64,000 nt of DNA from Dysosmobacter segnis (GTDB lineage: Bacteria > Bacillota > Clostridia > Oscillospirales > Oscillospiraceae): the NCBI RefSeq assembly GCF_014297285.1, contig NZ_JACOQI010000011.1, positions 43,750-107,749 on the forward strand, in the 5' to 3' direction. Positions within the stretch are counted from its first letter, which is position 1; the number at the start of each line of letters is the position of its first letter. Of this stretch, positions 42,701-54,941 are shown one piece after another. Under the pieces are notes generated by a model that did not search any database, was not told the DNA's origin, and saw only the letters and a program-made list of their open reading frames with translations. Both the position numbers and the translations under genes were made by a program.

Positions 42701-43246
42701 GTGCAACTGAATTATACGATTACACAAGAGCATTATGAGGATGTCATCGCATTCCAATTGAAGCTGCAGCGCAGCAAGCGGAGAAGTCTGATCCAATATA
42801 TTGTCACGAATGCCATTTTCATCATTCTGGCTGTTTACTTTTTAGTGACGCATCCGGAAAGCTCCGTGTGGAGTCGGCTGGGTGTGATGGGGATGGCTGC
42901 GGCGATGCTGGTGCTTACCACGGACAGGCGGAGCTGCTCACCGGGCAAGGTGCGGCGCACTTATAAGCGCTACGTCCGGCTCAAGCTGATCCAGGATGGA
43001 TTTATCGGCCCCCACACTTTACTTGTAGATAAGAACAGCGTCACGCAGAAATTCGGCGATCAGAGCAATACCATAGAAATTAAGCGCTGTGCCTGGGTCA
43101 ACGGAGAGAACCGCATCAGCATGATCCTGGGCGGAGGCGTGATCTTTGAGATCATTCCCAATGAAGTTCTGGATCAGAATGGGAACCGGGAACGGCTCAG
43201 CGCACTGATCGCGGGACATGACGCAGATGGAACGGCGTCAGATTAA
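42701..43246 (+). CDS. YcxB-like membrane protein
   Basis: A 181-residue protein: a soluble start, two hydrophobic helices (about residues 34-50 and 58-72), then a C-terminal beta-rich domain with the YcxB-type sequence (GFIGPHTLLVDKNSVTQKFGDQSNTIEIKRCAWV). Function of the family is unknown. GTG start after GGAGGATTTGAT. Confidence 0.65.
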   Translation: MQLNYTITQEHYEDVIAFQLKLQRSKRRSLIQYIVTNAIFIILAVYFLVTHPESSVWSRLGVMGMAAAMLVLTTDRRSCSPGKVRRTYKRYVRLKLIQDGFIGPHTLLVDKNSVTQKFGDQSNTIEIKRCAWVNGENRISMILGGGVIFEIIPNEVLDQNGNRERLSALIAGHDADGTASD

Positions 43247-43316
43247 CTGAAACAATTTTTATATCCCTGGAGAGGGATCAAAATATACTACTTTTTGTTC
43301 ATGCGAGGTCCTTATT

Positions 43317-44318
43317 ATGGAAAAAAATCGTGTTCGTTGGGGTGTTCTCGGATGCTCCGGGATCGGCAAAAATCGTACCATCCCTGCCATGCTGTCTACA
43401 TCGAATGCGGAACTCTATGCGATTGCAGGTCGGAATGAAGAAAAGCTGAAGGCCTATGCGGAGCCGTTTGCCCCTAAGAAGCTCTATACGGATTATCAGG
43501 CCCTGCTGAATGACGAAAATGTGGATGCCGTATACGTTCCTCTGCCCAACGGGTTGCACATGGAGTGGGCCATCAAGGCGGCCGAAGCGGGAAAACACAT
43601 TCTCTGTGAAAAGCCCCTCGCCATGAACGAAGAGCAGGTAAAGAAAATGTTTGCCGCTGCAAAGTCCAACCATGTCCTGCTGGAAGAAGCTTATGCGTAC
43701 CGCCATGCGCAGCTGGCCCAGCGTGTCAAGGAGATCATCGACAGCGGCGAGATCGGCCGGATCCGCTATCTGGAGTCCAAGCACTCCACCTTTGATACGA
43801 ACCGGGAAGGAATCCGCTATCAGAAGGGGGTCGGTGGCGGCGCGGTGTATGACGTCACCTGCTACAATGTGAGCCTCGCTTCCTATCTTTTCGGGAAAGA
43901 TCCCACCGAGATCCATGTGTCCTGCAGCTTTGATGAGAAGACTGGCGTGGACTTGGCCGATGCAGTGCTGCTGCGCTATGAAAACAGCGGCGTTGCCTCC
44001 CTCTATGCCGGGTTGGATGCCTATCCCCGCGGATGCTTCTCCATCATCGGAGATAGCGGCCGCATTGATGTAGACCATAAGTTCAACAGCCGTGGACTCT
44101 GCAAAATCAGAGTCGGTAAAAACGCACGTCCCCAGAATGCTGAGTATGTCGATGAGATCACTACGGAGTATACGATCTGGGTGGATGACAACTACTATAT
44201 GGAGTTTGAGCAGTTTGGCAACGCCATTTTGCATGGAACACCGTTGACTGTGACCGAAGAGGAATCTCTGCGTACTGCACGGATTTGTGATGCCATTCAG
44301 AAAATCGGCGGAATTTAA
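43317..44318 (+). CDS. Gfo/Idh/MocA-family oxidoreductase
   Basis: A 333-residue NAD(P)-dependent dehydrogenase. The Rossmann motif is GCSGIGKN at residues ~11-18, the catalytic Lys is in CEKPLA, and a C-terminal alpha/beta domain follows. The family oxidises or reduces sugars and cyclitols. It sits directly before a short-chain dehydrogenase, suggesting two consecutive redox steps on the compound brought in by the tct transporter. Confidence 0.9.
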   Translation: MEKNRVRWGVLGCSGIGKNRTIPAMLSTSNAELYAIAGRNEEKLKAYAEPFAPKKLYTDYQALLNDENVDAVYVPLPNGLHMEWAIKAAEAGKHILCEKPLAMNEEQVKKMFAAAKSNHVLLEEAYAYRHAQLAQRVKEIIDSGEIGRIRYLESKHSTFDTNREGIRYQKGVGGGAVYDVTCYNVSLASYLFGKDPTEIHVSCSFDEKTGVDLADAVLLRYENSGVASLYAGLDAYPRGCFSIIGDSGRIDVDHKFNSRGLCKIRVGKNARPQNAEYVDEITTEYTIWVDDNYYMEFEQFGNAILHGTPLTVTEEESLRTARICDAIQKIGGI

Positions 44319-44356
44319 GCGGCGGGCTGAATCGTGAGATCGAAAGAGGAAGCAGA

Positions 44357-45124
44357 ATGGAACTTGGATTAAACGGCAAGGTGGTTGTTGTTACCGGCGG
44401 AGCCACCGGTATCGGCCTTGAAACGGCACGAGCCTTTTTGCAGGAGGGCTGCAAGGTGGCGATCTGCGGACGGAGGATGGAAAAGCTCCAGAAAGCAAAG
44501 GAGTTTTTGGGATCAGAGCGAGTATTCGTTTATCAGGCGGATATGACAGATCTGGAACAGGTGGAGACCTTTGCCGCCGCAGTGGCGAAGGAGTACGGTT
44601 CCATTGACGTTTGGATCAATAACGCCGGTGCCATGTGGATCAAGCCGCTGCTGGAAATGTCCAGCGAGGAGTTCCGACGGGAGATCGACCTGAACCTTAC
44701 CACGGTATTTCACGGGGCAAAGGCTGCCTATCCGTACATGAAGGCGCAGGGGGGCGGCGTGATTTTGAACGCTTCTTCCTTCGCAGCACTGGACCCCAAT
44801 GCGGGGCGGGCAACATACAGTGCCGCAAAGGCTGCCGTGAAAAATCTCAGCGCATCCATGGCGGCAGAGTTTGCGGCCGCCAATATCCGGGTGCTGGCCT
44901 ATGTGCCGGGTATGATCGCAACAGAGATCGCTGCGGAGAGCATTGAGAAGTACGGTGATGCGCTGTTGGCAGACATCCCGTGCCGCCGCTTCGGTACGCC
45001 GGAGGACCTGGGAAAGGTATTGGTGTTTTTGGCCTCGGATGCCGCAGGCTACATGAATGGCTGTCATGTTGAGATCAGCGGCGGAAAGCGCTGTGTGCAG
45101 AATCCTCAGTTTTCCTATCAATAA
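44357..45124 (+). CDS. Short-chain dehydrogenase/reductase
   Basis: A 255-residue classical SDR with the cofactor motif TGGATGIG (residues ~13-20), NNAGAM, catalytic Ser in LNASSFA, and the YSAAK active site (Tyr and Lys). The C terminus has the usual ISGGKR end. ATG after GAGGAAG. Downstream partner of the Gfo/Idh gene, 38 nt away. Confidence 0.92.
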   Translation: MELGLNGKVVVVTGGATGIGLETARAFLQEGCKVAICGRRMEKLQKAKEFLGSERVFVYQADMTDLEQVETFAAAVAKEYGSIDVWINNAGAMWIKPLLEMSSEEFRREIDLNLTTVFHGAKAAYPYMKAQGGGVILNASSFAALDPNAGRATYSAAKAAVKNLSASMAAEFAAANIRVLAYVPGMIATEIAAESIEKYGDALLADIPCRRFGTPEDLGKVLVFLASDAAGYMNGCHVEISGGKRCVQNPQFSYQ

Positions 45125-45149
45125 GCGAAACAACATATATAAACGTGTA

Positions 45150-45187
45150 AGGCAGGCTGTCCGTTTAGGGCAGCCTGCCTCGTTTTT
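45150..45187 (+). terminator. Terminator of the dehydrogenase pair
   Basis: AGGCAGGCTG pairs with CAGCCTGCCT, loop of 11, followed by CGTTTTTTG. Confidence 0.9.
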
Positions 45188-45533
45188 TGCTTGGAATATA
45201 GCTCTTGGCGATATACTGACGATCTTAATGACGCAGGAGAATGTTTCACGGAGAAGCGCTTGGTTCTCGTTGCCCCTTATGCTTTTTGTGTCGGAGCGGT
45301 TCTGTTCTGCCAAATCAGCCAACCTGCTCCTGTTCCACCACCGCGTCAATCGGTATTTGCTGGGCGACGGGATAGGGCCAGACCGGGCCGTCGATGTCCG
45401 CCAGAGCCTCTTCTATAACAGCGGGAAGGTCCTCCGGCTTGGCGTGGATGTTTGCCACCTGAGGCGGGGCTTTCCATTGCCTGAAACTGAGACTCTGCGG
45501 CGTCCAGTACCTTCTTGCCGACGATGATGGCGG
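45188..45533. other. Gap with possible gene remnant
   Basis: No intact gene. On the reverse strand one frame reads PVIKAAIIVGKKVLDAAESQFQ and a second frame continues PPQVANIHAKPEDLPAVIEEALADIDGPVWPYPV to a stop near 45325. This looks like one protein broken by a frameshift. Not recognised. Confidence 0.35.
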
Positions 45534-45599
45534 CCTTTATGACGGGAAGGGAAATCCCTATGTCTTGCGGTAGCGGGGACGGCATGTTAAAATGGCAGA
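45534..45599. repeat. ~66-bp repeat, copy B
   Basis: Second copy of the sequence at 36318-36387, directly upstream of the GIY-YIG gene's ribosome site. The two copies bracket 9.2 kb containing the tct operon and its dehydrogenases. Confidence 0.8.
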
Positions 45600-45614
45600 A
45601 AAGGGGGTGGGAGA

Positions 45615-45866
45615 ATGGCCTGGTATGTCTATATGCTCCGCTGCGGGGACGGCAGCCTGTACACCGGCTCCACCACCGACGTGGCCCGTCGGCTCCGGGA
45701 GCACCAGAACGGGACCGGGGCCAAATACACTCGCGCCCGGCCTCCGGTGTCGCTGGCCTACACAGAGGAGGCTTCGGACCGCTCCGCCGCCCAGCGCCGG
45801 GAGGCGGCTATCAAAAAGCTGCCCCGGAAACGGAAATTGGCGCTGATCGAAGGAGGTACACCATGA
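45615..45866 (+). CDS. GIY-YIG nuclease superfamily protein (YhbQ/YazA type)
   Basis: An 83-residue protein covering the GIY-YIG core: WYVYMLRCGDGSLYTGSTTDVARRLREH, then KYTRARPPVSL and a Lys-rich end. Short single-domain members (YhbQ, YazA) have a possible DNA-repair role. ATG after GGGTGGGAG. The stop overlaps the next start (ATGA). Confidence 0.9.
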   Translation: MAWYVYMLRCGDGSLYTGSTTDVARRLREHQNGTGAKYTRARPPVSLAYTEEASDRSAAQRREAAIKKLPRKRKLALIEGGTP

Positions 45867-46549
45867 ACCTGAAAAAACGCTTGGCTCTGGGAGTGCTCAT
45901 CTCCACGCTGTTGGCTTTTTCGGCGTACTATGCGGAATACCTGCCATTTACCGGTAAGTGGATCGCCACTTACCGCATGGACCGGTATGCACAGGAACAG
46001 TATCCGGGATTTCACTGTGGAAAGGTGTACTTCAATCCGTGCGGAGCGCCGTATGAAGCGGTTTTGACAGGAGATTCCGGGCAAGAAGTGGAACTGGGGT
46101 GCGGCTATGACGGACTGATCGGCGATCCGCTCCGGGCGGAACGCTGGATGCAGAACAATCATATCTCAAAAGTAATGTGGGCACTCAACCGGCTGGAACA
46201 GGGAAGCTACGGCAATGTAAGCTGCCAGTGGCGATATGATATGCCGGAGCGGCCGGTGTTTGTATTGAAGGTGCAGATCAGAGAGCCGGAGACCGTTCCA
46301 TTCCCGGAATCAGAGACGGACCTCCGGGAGAAAATGGTAGCAGCGCTGGCAAGCTATTGGGCCGCATTGCCGGAATCGGCCCAGGCAGATATAACAGATG
46401 TAGAGGCAGTGTACAGGCACTATGCCACAAAGCGGGAAGAACAACAGCCCTATGACAACAGCTTTTATATTGTCCATGTTTCCGTGACCAATGGCGTCTT
46501 ACCGATAGAGCGGATCATGACAGCGGCTATGAAAGAAGAGAAGATATGA
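45863..46549 (+). CDS. Membrane-anchored hypothetical protein
   Basis: A 228-residue protein with one N-terminal hydrophobic helix (LALGVLISTLLAFSAYYA) and an extracytoplasmic domain containing Cys residues at CGKVYFNPCG and later CGYDG and CQW. The pattern of a short helix followed by YAQEQYPGFHCGKVYF recalls YfjL-like proteins but this is weak. AAGGAGG lies inside the GIY-YIG gene; co-translated with it. Confidence 0.65.
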   Translation: MNLKKRLALGVLISTLLAFSAYYAEYLPFTGKWIATYRMDRYAQEQYPGFHCGKVYFNPCGAPYEAVLTGDSGQEVELGCGYDGLIGDPLRAERWMQNNHISKVMWALNRLEQGSYGNVSCQWRYDMPERPVFVLKVQIREPETVPFPESETDLREKMVAALASYWAALPESAQADITDVEAVYRHYATKREEQQPYDNSFYIVHVSVTNGVLPIERIMTAAMKEEKI

Positions 46550-46597
46550 GCGCAATGAGGCGAAAGAACCGGGAACTGAGGTGTTCGTCACAGAGCG

Positions 46598-46645
46598 CAA
46601 AAAGCCACGGTGCCGCGAGCAATGCTCATGGCATCGTGGCTTTTA
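46598..46645. terminator. Bidirectional terminator
   Basis: AAAGCCACGGTGCC pairs with GGCATCGTGGCTTT (one wobble pair) with A-run before and T-run after. It separates two convergent genes and overlaps the last codon of the XRE gene. Confidence 0.85.
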
Positions 46646-47335
46646 TTGAGAAATCTGCTTCTCTACCGGGGCCTTTCGCTTCGACGGAAAGCCCAGAAGA
46701 CAGAGAAGCGCACCCAAAAGGGAATGGAAAATCGGTTTTTGATTCCACTTTATGATCCGATAGAGAAACGGCCTGAGAACCGAGTATACATTCCCTACAT
46801 CTACAAAGAAGGCGATACAAACAAAGAGTGAGGACAGGATACCGCAGAGAACAATGGCCAAAAGGCCCCGGCGAAGACAGCGGACCCACGGCTTTTCCGG
46901 GAGCTTGACTGCCGCGGCGAGAGACAATACTTGTACCAGCGACCAGCCCAGAAGCAATAAGAATACGGGCCGCACCACATACATCAAAGCTGCGGTCCAA
47001 CGCGGGTCATAGTGGAAGCTTTGGATATCCTGGGCTGTGGGCAGGAAAAACCGATACAGCAGATAGATGGCCGCAGTCAGCCCGCAGCCTGCCGCAGCTT
47101 GGATCAGAGCAGTTTTTCGTCCTTCCGGCACTGGCGGGCCATAGAGGACAGCGTTGGCGTCTGTATCAAAAATTTCCGCTAACCGCAGGATCTGATCCAC
47201 ATCGGGCCGGGTGCGGCCATTTTCATAGTTGGAAACTGTCTGCCGGGTGACAAACAGCTGCTCTGCCAGTTCCTCCTGCGTCAGATGCTTTTGCTGACGC
47301 AGATCCCGGATGTTTTTTCCAATGTCACGCATCAT
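46643..47335 (-). CDS. XRE-family regulator with membrane domain
   Basis: A 230-residue protein: N-terminal XRE helix-turn-helix (IRDLRQQKHLTQEELAEQLFVTRQTVSNYENGRTRPD), then four hydrophobic helices (about residues 75-95, 110-130, 145-170 and 200-215). It may sense an envelope state. Either of two adjacent ATG codons can serve as start, after GAGGTGAGG. Confidence 0.85.
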   Translation of the reverse strand: MMRDIGKNIRDLRQQKHLTQEELAEQLFVTRQTVSNYENGRTRPDVDQILRLAEIFDTDANAVLYGPPVPEGRKTALIQAAAGCGLTAAIYLLYRFFLPTAQDIQSFHYDPRWTAALMYVVRPVFLLLLGWSLVQVLSLAAAVKLPEKPWVRCLRRGLLAIVLCGILSSLFVCIAFFVDVGNVYSVLRPFLYRIIKWNQKPIFHSLLGALLCLLGFPSKRKAPVEKQISQ

Positions 47336-47425
47336 GCCTCACCTCACCGTCAGCCTATCAGAAATCGGGAGAAATGTCACGCAAGGAATCTTTTCCATGG
47401 TGCACCTTCAATGGAAAAAGTTCTC

Positions 47426-48949
47426 TCAGTTCGCCCGGAGGTGAATGGAGATATTTTCCAACCCGTAAAATGGCTCGGCGGCGGTGGGGGTCAGCCCCTC
47501 CAGCACATCAGACTCGTACAGTGTGGAGACCGTCTTGAAGCAGATGGGCAGGATGGGAGCTTGGCTCTGCAGGTACCGATACAGGCCCCGGAACGCTGCC
47601 TCCCGGTTTCCTCCGGAGCGGCAACCCTCCAAAAGCTGATCGCACTGGGGATCGCTCCATCCACCGTAATTGAGACTGCCGCCGGTGGCGAGCAGGGAGG
47701 AAACGTCCCAGTCCGCCGTTAGCCGTACCTCACCGTAATAAAGGTCAAAGCGGCCGGCGGCCAGTGCGGCGGTGTATTCCTCCCAAGGCAGCTCCACGGT
47801 TTCTGTGGCAGCGCCGGCAGCTGTAAATGCGGCGGCGATCTGCCGGGCCATGGAGACCTTGAAGCTGTTTTCGCTGTTGACCAGCAGGCGCAGCGTGCGG
47901 CTGGGCCGGGTCTCACAGGCATTCAGAGCATCGGTGAAGGCCACCACGGAATCTGTCTGCTCCAAGTCTGCCGGATAGAGAGGGGACACCGGAGAAACGG
48001 GGAACTGCGCTGCCTTAGCGTGGCCGGAAAGCAAACTGCTCACCAAGGCCCTACGGCTGACGCCCAGAGAAAGGCAGCGGCGGAACGCGGCATCGTCCAG
48101 CCCCTTTGCGGAGACATTGATCCCAAGATACTGAAACACGGTGGTGTCGGCATCATCGTAGCTGACGCTGCCGGAAACGGCAACAGGGTCCGTGCCGGTG
48201 AGATCTGCCACGATCAGCTGCACATCCCGGGAAGAAAAGCGGTAGAGCATGGACTCCTGATCCGCTGTACCGGTGAGGGAGATCCGCTCCACCGGCTGAC
48301 TGATGTGCCGCCACCAGTTCTGACTGGCAATCAGACAGTTTTCGCTGCTTTCGTCATAGAGGTAAGGACCGGTTCCCAGAGGGACGCTGTGCTTCTCTGT
48401 GCCGGACTTCAGAATGGGAATGTCCAGCAGAGCGGGCAGACCGGTATTGGGGCGGTTGAGGGTCAGGGTCACCGTGCCGTCCCCGGCGGAAATGCTTTTG
48501 ACATCCGACAGCCGTCTGGCGTAGCGGGCAGAGCTGCGGGCGGCGGTGAGGGTGGCCTTCACGTCGGCGGCGGTGAGGGGAGATCCGTCGGAAAACACCA
48601 CGCCGTCACGGAGGGTCAGCTTGTAGGTCAGCGTTTCCGAATCGTAGGTGTAGGATGCGCACAGCAGCGGCTGGGGAGTGAAGGTCTGATCCAGCCGGAA
48701 CAGTCCCTCATAAAGGAGGGAGGCCACCGTCTGCTGAACGCCGTCGGGACAGGTGAGGGGATTCAGAGGCTGCCCCTCTAAATAGGGCAGGGCAAACACG
48801 GCGGGCAGACCGCTGTGTTCTTCCTCTACGGGGGTCTCCTCCGACGGAAAGGGCAATTCATCTGCGGAGGATTCGTCGATCTGGGCGCAGCCGGTCAGAA
48901 GGGAGAGGGTCAGAGTCAGGACCGCCGCCCAGGCGGTGATTCGTTTCAT
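47426..48949 (-). CDS. Family 5 (peptide-type) solute-binding lipoprotein
   Basis: A 507-residue lipoprotein with lipobox LLTGC, then a DppA/OppA-type binding fold (FALPYLEGQPLNPLTCPDG, LLYEGLFRLDQ, LTLRDGVVFSDGSPLTAADVKATL, LGTGPYLYDE). No permease or ATPase genes are nearby, so it either works with a distant transporter or has a sensory role. Its start overlaps the stop of pgeF (ATGA). Confidence 0.87.
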   Translation of the reverse strand: MKRITAWAAVLTLTLSLLTGCAQIDESSADELPFPSEETPVEEEHSGLPAVFALPYLEGQPLNPLTCPDGVQQTVASLLYEGLFRLDQTFTPQPLLCASYTYDSETLTYKLTLRDGVVFSDGSPLTAADVKATLTAARSSARYARRLSDVKSISAGDGTVTLTLNRPNTGLPALLDIPILKSGTEKHSVPLGTGPYLYDESSENCLIASQNWWRHISQPVERISLTGTADQESMLYRFSSRDVQLIVADLTGTDPVAVSGSVSYDDADTTVFQYLGINVSAKGLDDAAFRRCLSLGVSRRALVSSLLSGHAKAAQFPVSPVSPLYPADLEQTDSVVAFTDALNACETRPSRTLRLLVNSENSFKVSMARQIAAAFTAAGAATETVELPWEEYTAALAAGRFDLYYGEVRLTADWDVSSLLATGGSLNYGGWSDPQCDQLLEGCRSGGNREAAFRGLYRYLQSQAPILPICFKTVSTLYESDVLEGLTPTAAEPFYGLENISIHLRAN

Positions 48950-49758
48950 AGGCCCTCCTTCAGAGAAATGACGGCCACTTGGACGCCTCGCTGATCGCCC
49001 ATTTTCCGGTGCGACCAGAACAGGTCGGGGCGGCAGGCGGTGCAGATGCCGGAGACCTCGATTCGCTCCGGCAGCAGACCGGCGCGCAGCAGCCATTGGC
49101 GGTTCAGCCCAGCCAGATCCACATGGAATTTGGGACCTTTCACTGTGATATAGGCGTTGGCAATCGCTCCCAGCGCGGCCCGCATGGCCTCCGGAACATC
49201 CCCATCGGTCTCGAAGCAGCAGGGGCCGATGCAGGGGCCCAGCGCCGCCAGCAGCTCGGCGGGACGGCTCCCATAGGCCGTACCCATGGCTGCCACGGTT
49301 TTCTCCACGATCCCGGCGGCGCAGCCCCGCCAACCGGCGTGAACGGCGCCGATGGCCTGATGGACAGGATCGTACAGCAGCACGGTGCCGCAGTCGGCGG
49401 AAAAGACCGTCAGGGGCAGACCGGGGACGTTGGTGATGAGAGCATCCACATCTGTGTAGTCCCGGGGACGGAGCAGACCCTTCCCGGCGTCCTCTGCCGT
49501 GACGGTGCGGATATTGGCGGTGTGGGTCTGCTGACTGAGGACCGCACGGGTCTCGTCCAGGCCCAGAATGGCGAAAAAGCGGCGGTAATTTTCCCGCAGC
49601 TTTTCCGGGCCGTCCCCCTGTCCGGGGCGGAGGTTCAGGCTGTCCCACGGTGCGGGGGACACGCCGCCCTTCCGGGTGGAAAAGCCGTGGGGAATCTCAT
49701 TCAAAACATCGGCGGTGAACCACACCAGACCGGTTTGCTCATGCTGTTGAAAGGGCAT
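48946..49758 (-). CDS. pgeF: Peptidoglycan editing factor PgeF (laccase-domain protein)
   Basis: A 270-residue laccase-domain protein with the family's metal-site motifs: SQQTHTANI, TVFSADCGTVLLYD, AVHAGWRGCAAGI and the C-terminal RPDLFWSHR. PgeF (YfiH/YlmD) removes wrongly inserted residues from peptidoglycan precursors; related enzymes act on nucleosides. Coupled by a 4-nt overlap to the binding-protein gene. Confidence 0.92.
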   Translation of the reverse strand: MPFQQHEQTGLVWFTADVLNEIPHGFSTRKGGVSPAPWDSLNLRPGQGDGPEKLRENYRRFFAILGLDETRAVLSQQTHTANIRTVTAEDAGKGLLRPRDYTDVDALITNVPGLPLTVFSADCGTVLLYDPVHQAIGAVHAGWRGCAAGIVEKTVAAMGTAYGSRPAELLAALGPCIGPCCFETDGDVPEAMRAALGAIANAYITVKGPKFHVDLAGLNRQWLLRAGLLPERIEVSGICTACRPDLFWSHRKMGDQRGVQVAVISLKEGL

Positions 49759-49780
49759 AGTTAACCTCGCTTGTTCTCTT

Positions 49781-49810
49781 AAAAAATGCCCTCTGGAAAG
49801 CCAGAGGGCA
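49781..49810 (-). terminator. secA terminator
   Basis: TGCCCTCTGG pairs perfectly with CCAGAGGGCA (loop AAAG), followed on the reverse strand by TTTTTT. It lies 102 nt after the secA stop. Confidence 0.9.
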
Positions 49811-49911
49811 GGGATATGATATTTTCTGGAGTTCCCGTTCCCCTTTCGGCAGTGGGAAAGGGAAACGGGGAACTGATCAACGCCGCAGGGCGGCGCGGTT
49901 TACACGGGATC

Positions 49912-52668
<2,757 letters not shown>

Positions 52669-53127
52669 AGGTTATAAAACATCCTTTCACGCTTCCGCCC
52701 GGCTCTGGGCGGGAAGAGAATATACCATATAAAATGAGCGGGAACATAGCCGCCCACAATAAAACAAGCATACTATATCATATTCGCTCCGGGATTGCAA
52801 AGAAAAATGGGAAAGATACGAAAAAAGTTTACAAAGTGTGGACCGTTCAGCGGGGATACGGAGTTTGCCAGAGAGAAGTTTTCAATTTTCTTCTTGAATC
52901 GACATCCATCAATGGCGGACTACGGGACCGTGCCGCAGCCACACTATCCTGTTTTTTGTGCAGAAAGGTGAGAACGGCCGGGAAAACGCCGGCATATTCC
53001 GGCAAACCCGGCAAAATGACCGGAGAAGTTCACGAAACCTTTCTTGTGCTTTCCGGGGCCTTGTGTTAAGATGATCTTAACAGGAAACAACGCGGAAAAC
53101 CCGGACGAAAAAAGAAGGAGGCCCATT
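52669..53127. other. Divergent intergenic region between secA and the MBL gene
   Basis: About 460 bp carrying both promoters. The half near secA (52720-52830) is AT-rich. The other half has no long open frame with a ribosome site other than AAGGAGG at the MBL gene. No strong hairpin or recognised RNA. Confidence 0.5.
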
Positions 53128-54732
53128 ATGAAGCTGAGCTTTTACGGCGCTGACCAGTGCGTGACCGGCAGCTGTCACTGTCTGGAGGTCAACGGCAAAA
53201 ACATCCTGATCGACTGCGGCTTGCAGCAAGGGCGTGACGAGGTGAACAACGAAGCCCTGCCCTTCCATCCCGGCAGCATCGACTTCGTGCTCATCACCCA
53301 TGCCCATATCGACCATACCGGCCGGGTGCCCATGCTGGTGAAGCAGGGCTTCCGGGGCCGCATCCTCACCACCCGTGTGACGGCCAACCTCATGGATATC
53401 ATGCTGCTGGACTCCGCCCACATTCAGGAGTCCGATGCCGAGTGGAAGAACCGCAAGGCAGCCCGTTCCGGCGCCCCCAAGGTGGAGCCGCTGTACACCA
53501 TTGAGGATGCGGAAAATGTGAAGCAGTACGTCACCACCTGCGAATACGGCGAGGATGTGGAACTGTGCGAGGGCGTCAGCGTCCGCTTTGCCGACGCAGG
53601 GCATCTGCTGGGCAGCGCCTGCATTACCGTCACCGCCACGGAAAACGGCGTCACCAAAAAGCTGATTTTTTCAGGCGATCTGGGCAATGTGGATCAGCCC
53701 ATCATCCGGAATCCCAGCCACTTTGCCGGGGCGGACTATGTGGTGATGGAGTCCACCTACGGCAACCGCAACCACACGGAGGTGTGGAGCTACACCGAGA
53801 ACCTGGCGAAGATCATCGACGATACCATGGCCCGGGGCGGCAACGTGGTGATCCCGGCCTTCGCCGTGGGCCGTACCCAGGAGCTTTTGTACTTCATCCG
53901 GGAGATCAAGGACAAGGGCCTTGTGAAGTCCAACCCGGATTTTCCGGTTTACATCGACTCGCCTCTGGCCCGCCGTGCCACCACCATCTTCACCGGGAAT
54001 CTGGACGGCTATCTGGATGCCGACGCTCTGGCGCTGGTGCAGGACGGCACCCACATGTTCAACTTCTCCAACCTCCGCATGACGGAGACGGTGGAGGAAT
54101 CCAAGGGGCTGAACGAGGACGGTATCCCCAAGGTCATCATCTCCGCCTCCGGTATGTGCGACGCGGGCCGTATCCGTCACCACCTGAAGCACAACCTCTG
54201 GAAGCCGGAGTGCACCATCGTGTTCGTGGGCTATCAGGGGGAGGGCACCTTGGGCCGCTCCCTGCTGGAGGGCGTCAGAAGTGTGAAGCTCTTCGGCGAA
54301 GAGATCGCCGTTCACGCCAAGATCGTGAACTTCCAGGGCCTTTCCTCCCATGCCGACCGGGATCACCTGCTGGCGTGGATCGCGGACATCAAGGCCCCCA
54401 AGCCCCAGCACGTGTTCATCGTCCACGGCGACCGGGAGGTGGCTCCCTATTTCGCCGAGAGCGTGGAAAAGCTGGGCTTCACCGCCCACGCCCCCCAGTA
54501 CACCGAGGTCTATGATCTGATCGAGGATCAGATCGTGGCTCCCGGCTATCTGCCGGAGCGAAAGGCCAAGGCTGTGGGCGGCCAGCGGGTCAGCTCTGCT
54601 TACGAGCGTCTGGTGGCGCTGGGTCAGCGGATGGTAGACGTCATCCGCCGCTCCAAGGGCCGGGACAACAAGACCCTTGGCCGCTGGGCGGATCAGCTCC
54701 GGCAGCTTCTGGACAAGTGGGAGGAATCCTGA
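53128..54732 (+). CDS. Beta-CASP metallo-beta-lactamase-fold hydrolase (RNA-specificity type)
   Basis: A 534-residue protein. The MBL fold has THAHIDHTGR (metal ligands), DAGHLLGSA, and FSGDLGN; the beta-CASP domain has AFAVGRTQE and SASGMCDAGRI; the C-terminal motif is SSHADRDHL with HGD. This is the YSH1/KHsRP-like RNA-processing group. It has about 70 extra C-terminal residues with a basic helix (RRSKGRDNKTLGRW) that may bind RNA. ATG after AAGGAGG. Confidence 0.92.
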   Translation: MKLSFYGADQCVTGSCHCLEVNGKNILIDCGLQQGRDEVNNEALPFHPGSIDFVLITHAHIDHTGRVPMLVKQGFRGRILTTRVTANLMDIMLLDSAHIQESDAEWKNRKAARSGAPKVEPLYTIEDAENVKQYVTTCEYGEDVELCEGVSVRFADAGHLLGSACITVTATENGVTKKLIFSGDLGNVDQPIIRNPSHFAGADYVVMESTYGNRNHTEVWSYTENLAKIIDDTMARGGNVVIPAFAVGRTQELLYFIREIKDKGLVKSNPDFPVYIDSPLARRATTIFTGNLDGYLDADALALVQDGTHMFNFSNLRMTETVEESKGLNEDGIPKVIISASGMCDAGRIRHHLKHNLWKPECTIVFVGYQGEGTLGRSLLEGVRSVKLFGEEIAVHAKIVNFQGLSSHADRDHLLAWIADIKAPKPQHVFIVHGDREVAPYFAESVEKLGFTAHAPQYTEVYDLIEDQIVAPGYLPERKAKAVGGQRVSSAYERLVALGQRMVDVIRRSKGRDNKTLGRWADQLRQLLDKWEES

Positions 54733-54759
54733 TAGAATATACCTACCCGCAGGGTACGC

Positions 54760-54802
54760 CGCACGGCAGCGGGGGCGATGCTCCCCGCTGCCGTGCGTTT
54801 TC
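54760..54802 (+). terminator. Intrinsic terminator
   Basis: GCACGGCAGCGGGG pairs with CCCCGCTGCCGTGC, then GTTTTCG; 28 nt after the beta-CASP gene. Confidence 0.88.
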
Positions 54803-54941
54803 GAGACTTGTAAGCCACCAAAAACGGATTGGTTCAAGTGGTGCAGGAAACCCAAACAGGTCTTTCCCGTACACATCCATCCCTGCCGCTGCGGAATCGA
54901 GAACCATCTGAATTCAATTGAGAATAAAAGGGATAAAAGCC

